A stretch of 64,000 nt of DNA from Lichenicoccus roseus (GTDB lineage: Bacteria > Pseudomonadota > Alphaproteobacteria > Acetobacterales > Acetobacteraceae), in NCBI RefSeq assembly GCF_005844085.1, contig NZ_VCDI01000003.1, positions 124,001-188,000 on the forward strand, read 5' to 3'. This document shows positions 41,205-52,797 of this stretch, one piece after another; the stretch's first letter is position 1; each line of letters starts with the position of its first letter. Both the position numbers and the translations under genes were made by a program. Under the pieces are notes generated by a model. That model worked only from the letters and a program-made list of their open reading frames with translations, had not been told where the DNA came from and did not search any database.

Positions 41205-42764
41205 TCAGACCGGCAACAGGGTGGGGCGGGTCAGCGCATACCAGCGCACCATCAGCATGCGCGACAGCAGCAGGGTGGTGAACAGCGTGGTGACGATGCC
41301 GATGGTGATGGTGAGCGCGAAGCCACGCACCGGTCCGGTGCCGAACACGAACAGCATGACGTGGGCGAGCAGGGCGGTGGCGTTGCTGTCGACGATGGTG
41401 GAGGTGGCGCGCTGGAAGCCGACCTGCATGGCGTTGAGCGCCGTCCGGCCACGCTTCACCTCCTCGCGGATGCGTTCGTTGATCAGGATGTTGGCGTCCA
41501 CCGCCATGCCCAGGGTGAGCAGCATCCCGGCCATGCCGGGCAGCGTCAGCGTCGCCTGGAACAGCGACAGGATCGCCAGGATCAGGACCAGGTTGGCGAC
41601 CAGGCAGAGGTTCGCGTACCAGCCGAACAGCCCGTAGAACAGGCCCATGAAGGCGATCACCAGCACGAAGCCGACCACCAGGCTGATCGCGCCGGCCCTG
41701 ATCGAATCCGCACCCAGCGAGGGCCCTACCGAGCGCTCCTCGATCACCGCCAGCGGCGCCGGCAACGCGCCGGCGCGCAGCAGCAGCGCGAGGTCGGTGG
41801 CCTGCTGGGCGGTGAAGCTGCCGGTGATCTGACCCTGGCCGCCGGCGATCACGCTCTGGATCACCGGCGCGCTGATCACCTTGTTGTCGAGCACGATGGC
41901 CAGCTGATGTCCGACATTGGTGCGCGTGACGTCGGCGAAGCGCCGGGCGCCGACCGAGTTGAAGGTGAAGTTGATCGACCAGCCGCCGGTCTGGGTGTCC
42001 TGGCCGGGCGAGGCATTGGTGAGATCGGCGCCGTCGACATCGGCATGCCGGATCACTGCGACGCGCTGCGCCGGATTGTCCGACATCGGCAGCATCTCGA
42101 CGCCGGGCGGCGGCAGGCCGTTCGGATTGGCGGTCGCATCGACCAGGTGGAAGGTCATCTTCGCGGTGGTGCCGAGCAGCTGCTTGACCCGCTCGGGATC
42201 GGTGATGCCCGGCAGCTGTACCACGATGCGATCGCTGCCCTGGCGGGTGATCTCGGGATCGACCGCGCCGGTGGCGTCGATGCGCCGCCGCACGATCTCG
42301 ATCGACTGCGTCACCGCATCCTGCGCGCGCGCCGTCATCGCGGTCGGCGAGAGGGTGACGGCGATGCTGCCGTCCGGACGGGCGCCCACGGTGAACTCGC
42401 CGGGTGACGCCTGCGGCAGCTTGGCCAGGCTGGCGATGTCGCGGTCGCGCTCGGTGGGATCGCGCGGCACGAAGGTGACGCTGCGGCTGCCAGGGTCGGT
42501 GGCGAGGTTGCGGTAGCCGAGCCCGTCGGCGAGCAGGTTCTGTCGCACGCCGTCGGTCAGCGCCTCCAGCCGCTCGCGGGTGATCGTCGGCATGTCCACC
42601 TGCATCAGCAGGTAGGAGCCGCCGCGCAGGTCTAGGCCGAGATGGATCTGCCGCCAGGGCATCGCGCGGGATGGCGCCGGCAGCAGGTTCGGCAGGCAGA
42701 GCAGCAGACCGAGCAGGCAGACACCCAGCACGGAGGCCGTCTTCATGCGGCTGTAGTACATCAT
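41205..42764 (-). CDS. secD: Protein translocase subunit SecD
   Basis: 519 residues from the ATG at 42764 (MMYYSRMKTASVLG, which aligns with the usual MLYFSRWK opening); the frame runs on upstream, but those residues are unlike SecD. LGLDLRGGSYLLMQVD is the family's first periplasmic signature, and AGMLLTLGMAVDANILINERIREE that of the membrane domain. No yajC precedes it in this window. Confidence 0.94.
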   Translation of the reverse strand: MMYYSRMKTASVLGVCLLGLLLCLPNLLPAPSRAMPWRQIHLGLDLRGGSYLLMQVDMPTITRERLEALTDGVRQNLLADGLGYRNLATDPGSRSVTFVPRDPTERDRDIASLAKLPQASPGEFTVGARPDGSIAVTLSPTAMTARAQDAVTQSIEIVRRRIDATGAVDPEITRQGSDRIVVQLPGITDPERVKQLLGTTAKMTFHLVDATANPNGLPPPGVEMLPMSDNPAQRVAVIRHADVDGADLTNASPGQDTQTGGWSINFTFNSVGARRFADVTRTNVGHQLAIVLDNKVISAPVIQSVIAGGQGQITGSFTAQQATDLALLLRAGALPAPLAVIEERSVGPSLGADSIRAGAISLVVGFVLVIAFMGLFYGLFGWYANLCLVANLVLILAILSLFQATLTLPGMAGMLLTLGMAVDANILINERIREEVKRGRTALNAMQVGFQRATSTIVDSNATALLAHVMLFVFGTGPVRGFALTITIGIVTTLFTTLLLSRMLMVRWYALTRPTLLPV

Positions 42765-42892
42765 GCTGAAGAAGGAGCTCCGTCGACGACTGCCGGGGGC
42801 GGCGGGGCGCCGCAGGCGGCGGGAACATGCCGATGTGCTTCTCGGGATGCAACTTCTGCTGCTACCCAGGCTGCCTGCAGGGAGGGCTCTCG

Positions 42893-43933
42893 ATGGCGTT
42901 GCTGGGTTCGGGCGCACGGCGGCGTGAGACCGGGGACGCGCGGGGCGATACGCGGCGCCTGCGGATCGGGGTGATCGGCGCCGGGCATTTCGGCCGGTAC
43001 CACGCCCTCAAGGTCGCCGCCGGCGAGCGGGCGGTGCTGGCCGGCATCCACGATCCGGACCCCGGGCGTGCCGCCCTGGTGGCGCGCGAGGCCGGCGGCG
43101 TGCCTGTGCTGGAGCTGGCGGCGCTGCTCGATGCCTGCGACGCGGTGGTGGTCGCGGCGCCCGCGGAGGTGCATTTCGAGCTGGCCACGGTGGCGCTGCA
43201 TGCCGGTCGGCACGTGCTGGTCGAGAAGCCGATCGCCGCCACGCTGGAGGAGGCGCGCCTGCTCGCCGGCACCGCCGCCGCCACCGGTCTGGTGCTGCAG
43301 GTCGGCCACCTGCTGCGCTACTCCGCCGAGCATGCGGCGATCACCGAGCGGATCACCCGGCCGCTCTATATCGAGGCGACGCGTATCGCGCCGTACAAGG
43401 CGCGCGGCACCGACGTTTCGGTGATCCTGGACCTGATGATCCATGATCTCGACCTGGTGCTGGCAATCGTCGACAGCCCGATCGAGAGCGTGGACGCGCT
43501 CGGCTGCGCGGTCAGCAGCGCGCACGAGGACATCGCCAACGCCCGCGTGCGGTTCGAGAATGGCTGCGTCGCCACCATCACCGCGAGCCGGATCTCGCTC
43601 AAGACCGAGCGGCGGATGCGGCTGTTCTCCGAGGAAGGCTACCTGTCGGCGGACTTCACCGCGCGCGAGCTGACCATGATCGGCCGCCAGCGCGGCATGC
43701 TGCTGCCCGGCACCGGCGGTTTCCGGCGCGAGGCGGTGAGCTGGCGCGAGCACGACACGCTGGCCGCCGAGCATGCGGCCTTCGTGGCGGCCTGCCTCGA
43801 CGGCGCCCCGGTTCTGGTCGATGCCGAGGCCGGCATCCGCGCACTGGCGGCGGCGATCGCGGTGACCGACGGCATCGCGGCGTCACGCCGGCGGATGGAG
43901 TTGTCGGGGCTGCTGACGATGACGGCGTTCTGA
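42893..43933 (+). CDS. Gfo/Idh/MocA family NAD(P)-dependent oxidoreductase
   Basis: 346 residues from the ATG at 42893, with GGGAGG 7 bases upstream. The Rossmann motif is GVIGAGHFGRYHA, and the family's catalytic Lys is in HVLVEKPIA; MIHDLDLVL holds the His of the second domain. Substrates in this family are sugars, inositols and nucleotide sugars. Similar proteins in alphaproteobacteria sit near lipid A genes, but no such gene is seen here. It diverges from secD. Confidence 0.85.
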   Translation: MALLGSGARRRETGDARGDTRRLRIGVIGAGHFGRYHALKVAAGERAVLAGIHDPDPGRAALVAREAGGVPVLELAALLDACDAVVVAAPAEVHFELATVALHAGRHVLVEKPIAATLEEARLLAGTAAATGLVLQVGHLLRYSAEHAAITERITRPLYIEATRIAPYKARGTDVSVILDLMIHDLDLVLAIVDSPIESVDALGCAVSSAHEDIANARVRFENGCVATITASRISLKTERRMRLFSEEGYLSADFTARELTMIGRQRGMLLPGTGGFRREAVSWREHDTLAAEHAAFVAACLDGAPVLVDAEAGIRALAAAIAVTDGIAASRRRMELSGLLTMTAF

Positions 43934-44427
43934 TTATTCGGCGCGCAGGCCGCAAGCTTACCGAACTTGTGGTCGGTAACGATGCGGGCGGCGAACCGCG
44001 ATATATAATACAGACTGGAAGTGGAACCGAGATTTACCCCAACGCGATTGAAATAGTTGCGACGAATTGACGGCCTTGTTGCGGTCACGCTCTAGCTCGG
44101 CAACCGCCGCGGTCTTCCAGGTGTCGTTTCAAGTCTGTTGGTGCAAAAGACGTTGCCTTGTTCGTGGCTGCGGCTCCCCTGCTCGACACACGCGGCCTGC
44201 TGTCTTGATTCAGCGTAGTAGTCCGTCGGCGGTTCTTCCGTCGAAGTGGTTGGCCGAAGCTGGGAGACCATAGGCGACTGGGAGTGGGCGGCCTCCCAAT
44301 CGATGAGTTTGTAGTCCCGGCAATTCTTGAAAGAGTGGTTATCTGCGAGAGCATCAAGAGGCACTCACCGGCCGATTGCCGAGACCCTTCGCGCGGGGGA
44401 CTTCTACCTCCTGCCAAACCCGATCAG
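43934..44427. other. A/T-richer intergenic stretch of about 490 bases, origin unclear
   Basis: No gene can be supported. Base composition is plainly less GC-rich than the flanks. A 90-codon minus-strand frame at 44092-44364 reads as plausible protein (for example CRDYKLIDWEAAHSQSP), but has no convincing ribosome binding site and no recognised relative. ATATATAATAC at about 44001 resembles a -10 box. The stretch may be a decayed insertion or foreign remnant, or a regulatory or small-RNA region. Confidence 0.4.
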
Positions 44428-46041
44428 CTAGACGAGACGTGCACGCTCGCGGAGGATGTATTTCTGCATCTTGCCAGTGCTGGTCTTCGGCAATGGGCCG
44501 AACACCACGCGGCGCGGCGCCTTGAAGTGGGCAAGGGCGGCGCGGCAGAAGGCGATCAACTCGGCATCGCTGGCGTCGGTGCCGGGCTTGAGGGTCACAA
44601 AGGCGCACGGCACCTCGCCCCATTTGTCGTCCGGCATCGCCACCACCGCGGCTTCCAACACCGACGGGTGGCGGTACAGCACGCTCTCCACCTCGATGGT
44701 CGAGATGTTCTCGCCGCCGCTGATGATGATGTCCTTCGAGCGGTCGCGCACCTCGACATAGCCGTCCGGGTGGCACACGCCGAGATCGCCAGTGTGGAAC
44801 CAGCCGCCGGCGAAGGCCTCCTCGGTCGCCGCCGGGTTCTTCAGGTAGCCCTTCATCAGCGCATTGCCGCGTATCATCAATTCGCCCAGGCTGACGCCGT
44901 CCGCGGGCACCTGCTCCAGCGTGACCGGATCGGCCACCACCAGCGCCTCCTGCGTCACGTACGGCACTCCCTGCCGCGCCTTCATCACCGCCTGCTCGCC
45001 GGCCTCGAGCGTGTTCCAGTCCGCGTTCCACTCGCAGGTGATGCACGGGCCGTAGCTCTCGGTCAGGCCGTAGGTGTGGGTGACCGCGAAGCCCAGCCGC
45101 TCCATGCCCTCGATCACCGCGGCGGGCGGCGCCGCACCCGCGGTCGCGACCTGCACCGGCGGGTCACGCCGCGTGATGCCGGATGCGTTCAGGATCATGC
45201 CCATCACCACCGGCGCGCCGCAGAGATGCGTGACCCTCTCGGCATCGAGTGCGGCCAGGATGGCATCGGCGTCGACACGGCGCAGGCAGACATGGGTGCC
45301 GGCCAGCGCGGTCACGGTCCACGGAAAGCACCAGCCGTTGCAATGGAACATCGGCAGCGTCCAGAGATAGACCGGGTGGCGGGGCATGTCCCAGCTCAGC
45401 GCATTGCCGATCGCGTTCAGGTAGGCGCCGCGATGATGATAGACGACGCCCTTGGGCCGGCCGGTGGTCCCCGACGTGTAGTTCAGCGAGATCGCATCCC
45501 ACTCGTCCGGCGGCAGGCTGCCACGGAACGACGGATCGCCGCCGGACAGGAAAGCCTCGTACTCGATGTCGCCGAGCAGACCGCCGCCGCCCGCGAGCGG
45601 GTCGTCGATGTCGATCACCAGCGGGCGGCGGTCGCGCGGCAGCAGTTCGAGCGCGGCGGCGACGGTCGGCGAGAACTCGCGATCGGTCAGCAGCACGCGT
45701 GCCTCGCCGTGCTGCAGGATGTAGGCGATGGTGTCGGCTTCGAGCCTGATGTTGATGGCGTTGAGCACCGCGCCCAGCATCGGCACCGCGAAATGCGCCT
45801 CGAACATCGGCGGCGTGTTCGGCGCCAGCACTGCCACCACATCGCCGCGCCCGACGCCTTGCTGCGACAGGGCGGAGGCGAACCGCCGGCAGCGCGCCGC
45901 CGTCTGGCGCCAGGTGGCGCGGTGGCTGCCATGCACCACCGCGAGGCGATCCGGATGCACCGACGCCGCGCGGTCCAGGAAGCTCAGCGGCGATAGCGGC
46001 ACATGGTTGGCCGCATTCCTGGCGAGATGCTCGAATTGCAT
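44428..46041 (-). CDS. Acyl-CoA synthetase (AMP-forming), medium-chain/DmdB-like
   Basis: 537 residues from the ATG at 46041, with GAGGAT upstream. The P-loop-like motif NYTSGTTGRPKGVVYHHRG, the aromatic TYGLTESYGP region, YVEVRDRSKDIIISGGENIS and the C-terminal lysine in KTSTGKMQKYILRE mark the adenylate-forming family. The pattern resembles fatty-acyl and 3-methylmercaptopropionyl-CoA ligases. It activates a carboxylic acid to its CoA ester; the acid is not identifiable. Confidence 0.88.
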   Translation of the reverse strand: MQFEHLARNAANHVPLSPLSFLDRAASVHPDRLAVVHGSHRATWRQTAARCRRFASALSQQGVGRGDVVAVLAPNTPPMFEAHFAVPMLGAVLNAINIRLEADTIAYILQHGEARVLLTDREFSPTVAAALELLPRDRRPLVIDIDDPLAGGGGLLGDIEYEAFLSGGDPSFRGSLPPDEWDAISLNYTSGTTGRPKGVVYHHRGAYLNAIGNALSWDMPRHPVYLWTLPMFHCNGWCFPWTVTALAGTHVCLRRVDADAILAALDAERVTHLCGAPVVMGMILNASGITRRDPPVQVATAGAAPPAAVIEGMERLGFAVTHTYGLTESYGPCITCEWNADWNTLEAGEQAVMKARQGVPYVTQEALVVADPVTLEQVPADGVSLGELMIRGNALMKGYLKNPAATEEAFAGGWFHTGDLGVCHPDGYVEVRDRSKDIIISGGENISTIEVESVLYRHPSVLEAAVVAMPDDKWGEVPCAFVTLKPGTDASDAELIAFCRAALAHFKAPRRVVFGPLPKTSTGKMQKYILRERARLV

Positions 46042-46111
46042 GGAAATCCTCGTGCGCCTCTGCCGGACGCTCGCGAGGATGATGAGCCTGCCGGCCCGGA
46101 ACGCAAAGGCT

Positions 46112-46357
46112 TCAGATGGGCGTGGATCGTCTGGAACAAAGCAGGTGGCCCGCCAGCAGCATCCCCATCGTGCCGAGGGTGAAGCCGGTCGCCAGCGTCC
46201 TGACCGGCTGCTTGCGGGTACGCACCGCGACCCGCTCCAGCACGTCCTCGACCGAGCCTGCGGCGTTGATCAGGATCGGGGTGATGGTCTGGTCGAGAAA
46301 CAGCTTCGCTCCCGAAGGTCCTGCCGGCTTTTCGAGAAGATAGGCCCTGCTGACCAT
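46112..46357 (-). CDS. Small hypothetical protein with one membrane segment
   Basis: 81 residues. AGGTG lies 5-6 bases before the ATG. The C-terminal part (TLATGFTLGTMGMLLAGHLL) is a likely membrane helix; the N-terminal half is soluble. No family is recognised. It diverges from the FdhF/YdeP-type gene and lies 70 bases before the acyl-CoA ligase gene on the same strand, so it may be the first gene of that unit. Confidence 0.55.
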   Translation of the reverse strand: MVSRAYLLEKPAGPSGAKLFLDQTITPILINAAGSVEDVLERVAVRTRKQPVRTLATGFTLGTMGMLLAGHLLCSRRSTPI

Positions 46358-46447
46358 TAGACACCTGTTTACTTAAAAGGAGGAGTAAGCAGGCCATGCA
46401 ACGCGCCGCAACCGGCGATGTTCAGTCCCAAATCGCGGAGCAATGCC

Positions 46448-48775
46448 ATGGCCAGACATGCCGTCAACAAACCCTACGAAGCGCCGGCTGGCGGATGGGG
46501 ATCGGCGCGGTCCCTGGGCAATATCCTGCGGCAGGAAGGCGTCCTGGCCAGCGGAGCGTTGACGCTGTCGCGCCAGAACAAGGTCGACGGCTTCCAGTGC
46601 GTGAGCTGCGCCTGGATCAAGCCGGCCACGCCGCTGCCGTTCGAGTTCTGCGAGAACGGCGCGAAGGCGACCGCCTGGGAGATCACCGCGCATCGCTGCA
46701 CGCCGGAGTTCTTCGCCAGCCATACCGTGACCGAGCTGCTGACCTGGGACGACTACCAGCTCGAGCAGAGCGGCCGGCTCACCCATCCGATGCGCTACGA
46801 CGCCGTGAGCGACAAGTACGTGCCGGTGTCGTGGGGCGCTGCCATCGCCGAGATCGGCCGTGAGCTGCGCGCCGTGAGCGATCGCAAGAAGGCGGTGTTC
46901 TACAGTTCCGGCCGCTGCTCCAACGAGGCGAGCTACCTGTACGCGCTGTTCGCCCGGGTCTACGGCAACAACAACCTGCCGGACAGCTCGAACATGTGCC
47001 ACGAGACCACCTCGGTGGCGCTGCCGCAGAGCATCGGCGTGCCGATCGGAACCGTCAGCCTCGACGACTTCGCCAAGACCGAGTGCATCCTGGTGTTCGG
47101 CAACAACCCCGGCAGCAATGCGCCACGCATGCTGCATCCGCTGCAGGAGGCGGCCCAGCGCGGGGTTCCGATCATCTCGTTCAACCCGCTGCGCGAACGC
47201 GGCCTGGAGCGCTTCACCAATCCGCAATCGGTGACCGAGATGGTCGGCGGCCATGCGACCCGGATCAGCTCGGCCTATCACCAGGTCAAGGCCGGCGGCG
47301 ACCTTGCGGCGCTGACCGGCATCTGCAAGGCGCTGGTCGAGCTGGACGACCAGTCGAGAGAGTCCGGCGGCGAGCCGTTCCTCGACCACGGCTTTCTGGC
47401 CGAGCACGGGCATGGGCATGAGAGCTTCATCGAGTGGCTGCGCGTGCAGGACTGGGACGAGCTGGAGCGCCGCTCGGCCCTGGCGCGGGCGGCGATGGAA
47501 AGCACCGCGCGCATCTACGGCCGCGCGAAGTCCGCGATCGGCATCTATGGCATGGGGCTGACGCAGCATCGTGCCGGCGTCGAGACGGTGCAGATGGTGA
47601 TGAACCTGCTGCTGCTGCGCGGCAATATCGGCCGCGACGGCGCCGGCGTCTGCCCGGTGCGCGGCCATTCCAACGTGCAGGGCCAGCGCACCGTCGGCAT
47701 CAGCGAGAAGCCCGAACTGGTGCCGCTGGACAAGCTCGCCGAGCAGTTCGGCTTCGAGCCGCCTCGCGAGGAGGGGTTGGCTACCGTCGACGCCTGCGAG
47801 GAGATCCTCGCCGGCAGGATCGAGGCCTTCGTCATCCTGGGTGGCAATTTCGTGCGTGCGGTGCCGGATACCGGCCGGTTCGAGCCGGCCTGGCGGCGCA
47901 TCCGCCTGACGGTGAATGTCGCGACCAAGCTGAATCGCAGCCAGATCATCCCGGGCGAGATCAGCTTCATCCTGCCGGTGATCGGCCGCATCGAGAAGGA
48001 CCGGCAGGCGGCCGGGGACCAGGCGGTCTCGATGGAGGACACCAGCGGCTGCATCCACGGCTCGAAGGGGGTTCGCAACCCTGCCTCGCCGCACCTGATC
48101 AGCGAGGTCAGGTTCATCGCCGAGATCGCCAAGGCAACGCTGGATCCGAACCCGAAGCTGCGCTGGGACGACTGGACAAACGACTACAGCCTGATCCGGC
48201 GCGAGATCGGCGTCACCTATCCGGAGATCTTCTACGACTACGAGACGCGCATGTGGGAGCCGGGCGGCTTCAAGCGGCCGATGCCGGCGCGCGAGCGGAT
48301 CTGGAAGACCAAGACCGGGCGCGCGAACCTCATCACGCCGAAGGGTCTCGACGAGGATCTCGACATGCCGGAGGTCGGGCACGACGTGCTCAGGCTGATG
48401 ACGCTGCGCTCGAACGACCAGTTCAACACGACGGTTTACGGCTACCACGACCGTTTCCGCGGCATCTCGGGCACCCGCGACATCGTCTTCATGAACCGCG
48501 ACGACATCGCCCGGCTCGGCCTGGTCGAGGGCGGCACGGTGCGTCTGCAGACGGCGTCGAACGATGGCGTGCACCGTGAGCTGGGCGGGCTGGCGGTGGT
48601 CGGCTACGACATGCCGGCCGGCTGCATCGGCGCCTACTATCCGGAGGCGAACGTCCTGCTGCCGATGAACCACTACGCCGAGGGCAGCAAGACCCCGGCG
48701 GCCAAGTCGATCCCGGTCACCATCCACAAGCAGAGCGCAGGCGTCGTCGAGCCCGGGCTGGTGGTGGCGGCCTAG
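46448..48775 (+). CDS. FdhF/YdeP family molybdopterin oxidoreductase
   Basis: 775 residues from the ATG at 46448, with GGAG 8 bases upstream. An N-terminal 4Fe-4S site (CVSCAW...FEFC, about 52-70) is followed by the molybdopterin domains (GRCSNEASYLYALFARVYGNNN, IGIYGMGLTQHRAG, VCPVRGHSNVQGQRT) and the C-terminal binding domain. The length and motifs are those of the YdeP branch, linked in E. coli to acid resistance, not true formate dehydrogenase: no Cys or Sec is seen at the usual metal-ligand position. No fdhD gene is nearby. Substrate unknown. Confidence 0.87.
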   Translation: MARHAVNKPYEAPAGGWGSARSLGNILRQEGVLASGALTLSRQNKVDGFQCVSCAWIKPATPLPFEFCENGAKATAWEITAHRCTPEFFASHTVTELLTWDDYQLEQSGRLTHPMRYDAVSDKYVPVSWGAAIAEIGRELRAVSDRKKAVFYSSGRCSNEASYLYALFARVYGNNNLPDSSNMCHETTSVALPQSIGVPIGTVSLDDFAKTECILVFGNNPGSNAPRMLHPLQEAAQRGVPIISFNPLRERGLERFTNPQSVTEMVGGHATRISSAYHQVKAGGDLAALTGICKALVELDDQSRESGGEPFLDHGFLAEHGHGHESFIEWLRVQDWDELERRSALARAAMESTARIYGRAKSAIGIYGMGLTQHRAGVETVQMVMNLLLLRGNIGRDGAGVCPVRGHSNVQGQRTVGISEKPELVPLDKLAEQFGFEPPREEGLATVDACEEILAGRIEAFVILGGNFVRAVPDTGRFEPAWRRIRLTVNVATKLNRSQIIPGEISFILPVIGRIEKDRQAAGDQAVSMEDTSGCIHGSKGVRNPASPHLISEVRFIAEIAKATLDPNPKLRWDDWTNDYSLIRREIGVTYPEIFYDYETRMWEPGGFKRPMPARERIWKTKTGRANLITPKGLDEDLDMPEVGHDVLRLMTLRSNDQFNTTVYGYHDRFRGISGTRDIVFMNRDDIARLGLVEGGTVRLQTASNDGVHRELGGLAVVGYDMPAGCIGAYYPEANVLLPMNHYAEGSKTPAAKSIPVTIHKQSAGVVEPGLVVAA

Positions 48776-48782
48776 AGGCGGA

Positions 48783-50561
48783 TCAGTCCGCCGCCTGCAG
48801 GGTGCCGCCCGAGCCGTCCAGTACGAGGTGCTGGCGGAAGAAACCGGCAACCGCGGGATTGTGCGCGATCGAGACGATGGTGGTGCCGGGCAGGCGGCGC
48901 TTCAGCATGACGAGCATGCGGCCCTCGCTGTCGGGGTCCAGCGCTGCGGTCGCCTCGTCGAGGAACAGCCAGTCGGGACGCGCCAGCAAGGCGCGGGCGA
49001 GGGCGAGGCGCTGCTGCTCGCCGCCGGACAGCCGCATCACCCAGTTCTCGTCCGGCTGGTCGAGTTCCGGCACGAGGTCGGCGAGGTCGGCGTCCTCCAG
49101 GGCGCGGCGGACGGCATCCGGTTCGATATCGGCAACGGCAGCCGGATAGCACAGCGCGTGCCGCAGGGTGCCGATCGGGATGTACGGCCGCTGCGGCAGG
49201 AACAGGGTCCGGCCGGCGGGGCGCTCGATGCGGCCGGTGGCGAACGGCCAGATCCCGGCGAGCGTCCGGAACAGGGTGGATTTGCCGGCCCCCGATGGCC
49301 CGCTGATCAGGGTGTCGATGCCGGGCGCCAGGGTGATGTTCAGGGGTGCGCCGAGGCGTTCGCCGTTCGGCAGCGCCAGTGCGACGTCCTGCAGGCGGTA
49401 TGCGTCGGCGCCGTCATGCACCTGGATGCCGGCGGCGGCGGCCTCGCGCGCGCTTCGCACCGCACGATCGAAGGTCGCCAGACGTCCGACCGTCGCACGC
49501 CACATCGCAAGCGTCGGGAAGCTGTCGGCGAACCAGGAGAACGCGCCCTGCACCTCGCCGAACACCTGGTTGACCTGCATCAGGGTGCCGAGGGTGATCC
49601 GGCTGGCGAAGAAGGACGGCCCGATCACCAGGAACGGCAGCACGCTGGCGATCTGGCCATACGAAATGGTGGTGGCGTTGAGCAGCAGGATGCGTCGCAG
49701 CAGGCTGATGAAGTTGCCGCGTATGGCGCCGAAGATCCTCAGCAGCACGGCATTCTCCTCGTGCTCGCCGCCCTGCAGCGCGATGCCCTCGGTGTTCTCG
49801 CGCGCGCGCACCAGTCCGAAGCGGAAATCCGCCTCGTAGCGCTGCTGGAAGAAGCGCAGCGCGATCAGCCGGCGGCCGATCAGGTAGGTCAGCAGGGTGC
49901 CGCCGAGACTGAACAGCAGCGCCACCCAGATCAGGCCGCCCGGTATATGCAGGCCGAAGACCGGCGTACGCCCGGACAGTTTCCACAACACGATGATGTA
50001 GCTGAACAGCGAGACGACGTTGCTCAACAGGCCGAGCAGCAGGCTCAGCGTGTCGGTCCCCGGCCGCACGTTGCCGCCGGCGCCGCAGAATGCCGCGATG
50101 TCGTCCGACAGGCGCTGGTCGGGGTTGTCGGTGCCGACGCCTTCGGGATCACCCGCGACGCTGATGCGGTAGTAGGCGCGGTCGGCGAGCCAGCGCTGCA
50201 GGAAGTCGCCGGTCATCCATCGGCGCCAGCGTATCTGCAGGTATTCGGTGACGAACAGCTGGGTGACGCCGACCAGGATGAACAGCATCGCGATGGCCAG
50301 CAGGCCCGGCATGAACCAGCCGCTCGGCAGCGGCAGCCATGTGAAGATCAGCGCCATGAAGGAGTGCTGATCCTTCTGCTGCAGGCTGTCGTACAGCAGG
50401 TTCGACCAGAAGGTCGTCAGCACGCCGAGCTCGGTCTGCACCACCGACATCACGCCGACGCTGATCAGCAGGGTCAGCGCCAGTCGGCGCTCGCTCGAGT
50501 GAAAGAAATACGGCTTGAACAGGCGCCAGGCATCGGCCAGCACCGGACCCAGGTTACGCAT
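48783..50561 (-). CDS. ABC transporter with fused permease and ATPase, SbmA/BacA-YddA-like
   Basis: 592 residues. The N-terminal membrane domain (about 1-340, several helices) is of the SbmA/BacA type (RWRRWMTGDFLQRWLADRAYY). The ATPase domain has Walker A SGPSGAGKST, signature LSGGEQQRLALARAL and Walker B WLFLDEATAALD. SbmA/BacA proteins import peptides by the proton gradient; the fused ATPase form (YddA, also related to ABCD proteins) probably moves very-long-chain fatty acids, peptides or vitamin B12-like cargo. It ends 7 bases before the converging YdeP-type gene ends. Confidence 0.85.
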   Translation of the reverse strand: MRNLGPVLADAWRLFKPYFFHSSERRLALTLLISVGVMSVVQTELGVLTTFWSNLLYDSLQQKDQHSFMALIFTWLPLPSGWFMPGLLAIAMLFILVGVTQLFVTEYLQIRWRRWMTGDFLQRWLADRAYYRISVAGDPEGVGTDNPDQRLSDDIAAFCGAGGNVRPGTDTLSLLLGLLSNVVSLFSYIIVLWKLSGRTPVFGLHIPGGLIWVALLFSLGGTLLTYLIGRRLIALRFFQQRYEADFRFGLVRARENTEGIALQGGEHEENAVLLRIFGAIRGNFISLLRRILLLNATTISYGQIASVLPFLVIGPSFFASRITLGTLMQVNQVFGEVQGAFSWFADSFPTLAMWRATVGRLATFDRAVRSAREAAAAGIQVHDGADAYRLQDVALALPNGERLGAPLNITLAPGIDTLISGPSGAGKSTLFRTLAGIWPFATGRIERPAGRTLFLPQRPYIPIGTLRHALCYPAAVADIEPDAVRRALEDADLADLVPELDQPDENWVMRLSGGEQQRLALARALLARPDWLFLDEATAALDPDSEGRMLVMLKRRLPGTTIVSIAHNPAVAGFFRQHLVLDGSGGTLQAAD

Positions 50562-50567
50562 GGCGGG

Positions 50568-50891
50568 CTATCCGATCCGTGCCGCGAGGATGAAGTCGTT
50601 CTCGTGCAGGCCGCCCGCCGCGTGGGTGTGCAGCGATACCGAGGCGTAGCCCCAGCCGAGGCCGATGTCCGGATGATGGTCGGCCGCTTCGGCAAGGTCC
50701 GCGACGCGGCTGACGAATGCGAAGGCCTCCGCGAAGTTGCCGAATTTCCATCGCCGTTCGATGCGGTCGGGATCGTGCGAAAGCTGCCAGCCTGGAACCT
50801 GCGCGAGATAGTGCGCGATCTCGCCGGGCGAGAGTTTCGCGGTGCCGGCACGGCAGGCGGTGCACGCGCGATCGGCGAGGGAGGTCGTCAT
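50568..50891 (-). CDS. phhB: 4a-hydroxytetrahydrobiopterin dehydratase (PCD/DCoH)
   Basis: 107 residues from the ATG at 50891. The active-site pattern EAADHHPDIGLGWGYASVSLHTH contains the two adjacent histidines and the later His of the family. The enzyme recycles the pterin cofactor of aromatic amino acid hydroxylases. No phhA is nearby; in such genomes it often serves folate or molybdopterin metabolism. It follows the ABC-F gene by 13 bases and precedes the exporter gene by 6, all on one strand. Confidence 0.88.
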   Translation of the reverse strand: MTTSLADRACTACRAGTAKLSPGEIAHYLAQVPGWQLSHDPDRIERRWKFGNFAEAFAFVSRVADLAEAADHHPDIGLGWGYASVSLHTHAAGGLHENDFILAARIG

Positions 50892-50904
50892 CGTGCTCTC
50901 CGGG

Positions 50905-52713
<1,809 letters not shown>

Positions 52714-52797
52714 GCGCCTGTTCTGGCGCGGCGGCGGTCCGGGTTCAATGGCCAGCCTGGACCCGGGCGCCGGATGGCCCGGTAGATGAGCGAAGTT

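Noticed and set aside
44092-44364. Possible 90-residue protein
   Set aside because: No convincing ribosome binding site and no recognised homologue; kept only as a note on the intergenic stretch.
46378-46398. Strong AAAAGGAGGA ribosome binding site followed by ATG at 46396
   Set aside because: That ATG opens a frame antagonistic to the FdhF/YdeP-type frame and has no protein features; a leader peptide is not evident.
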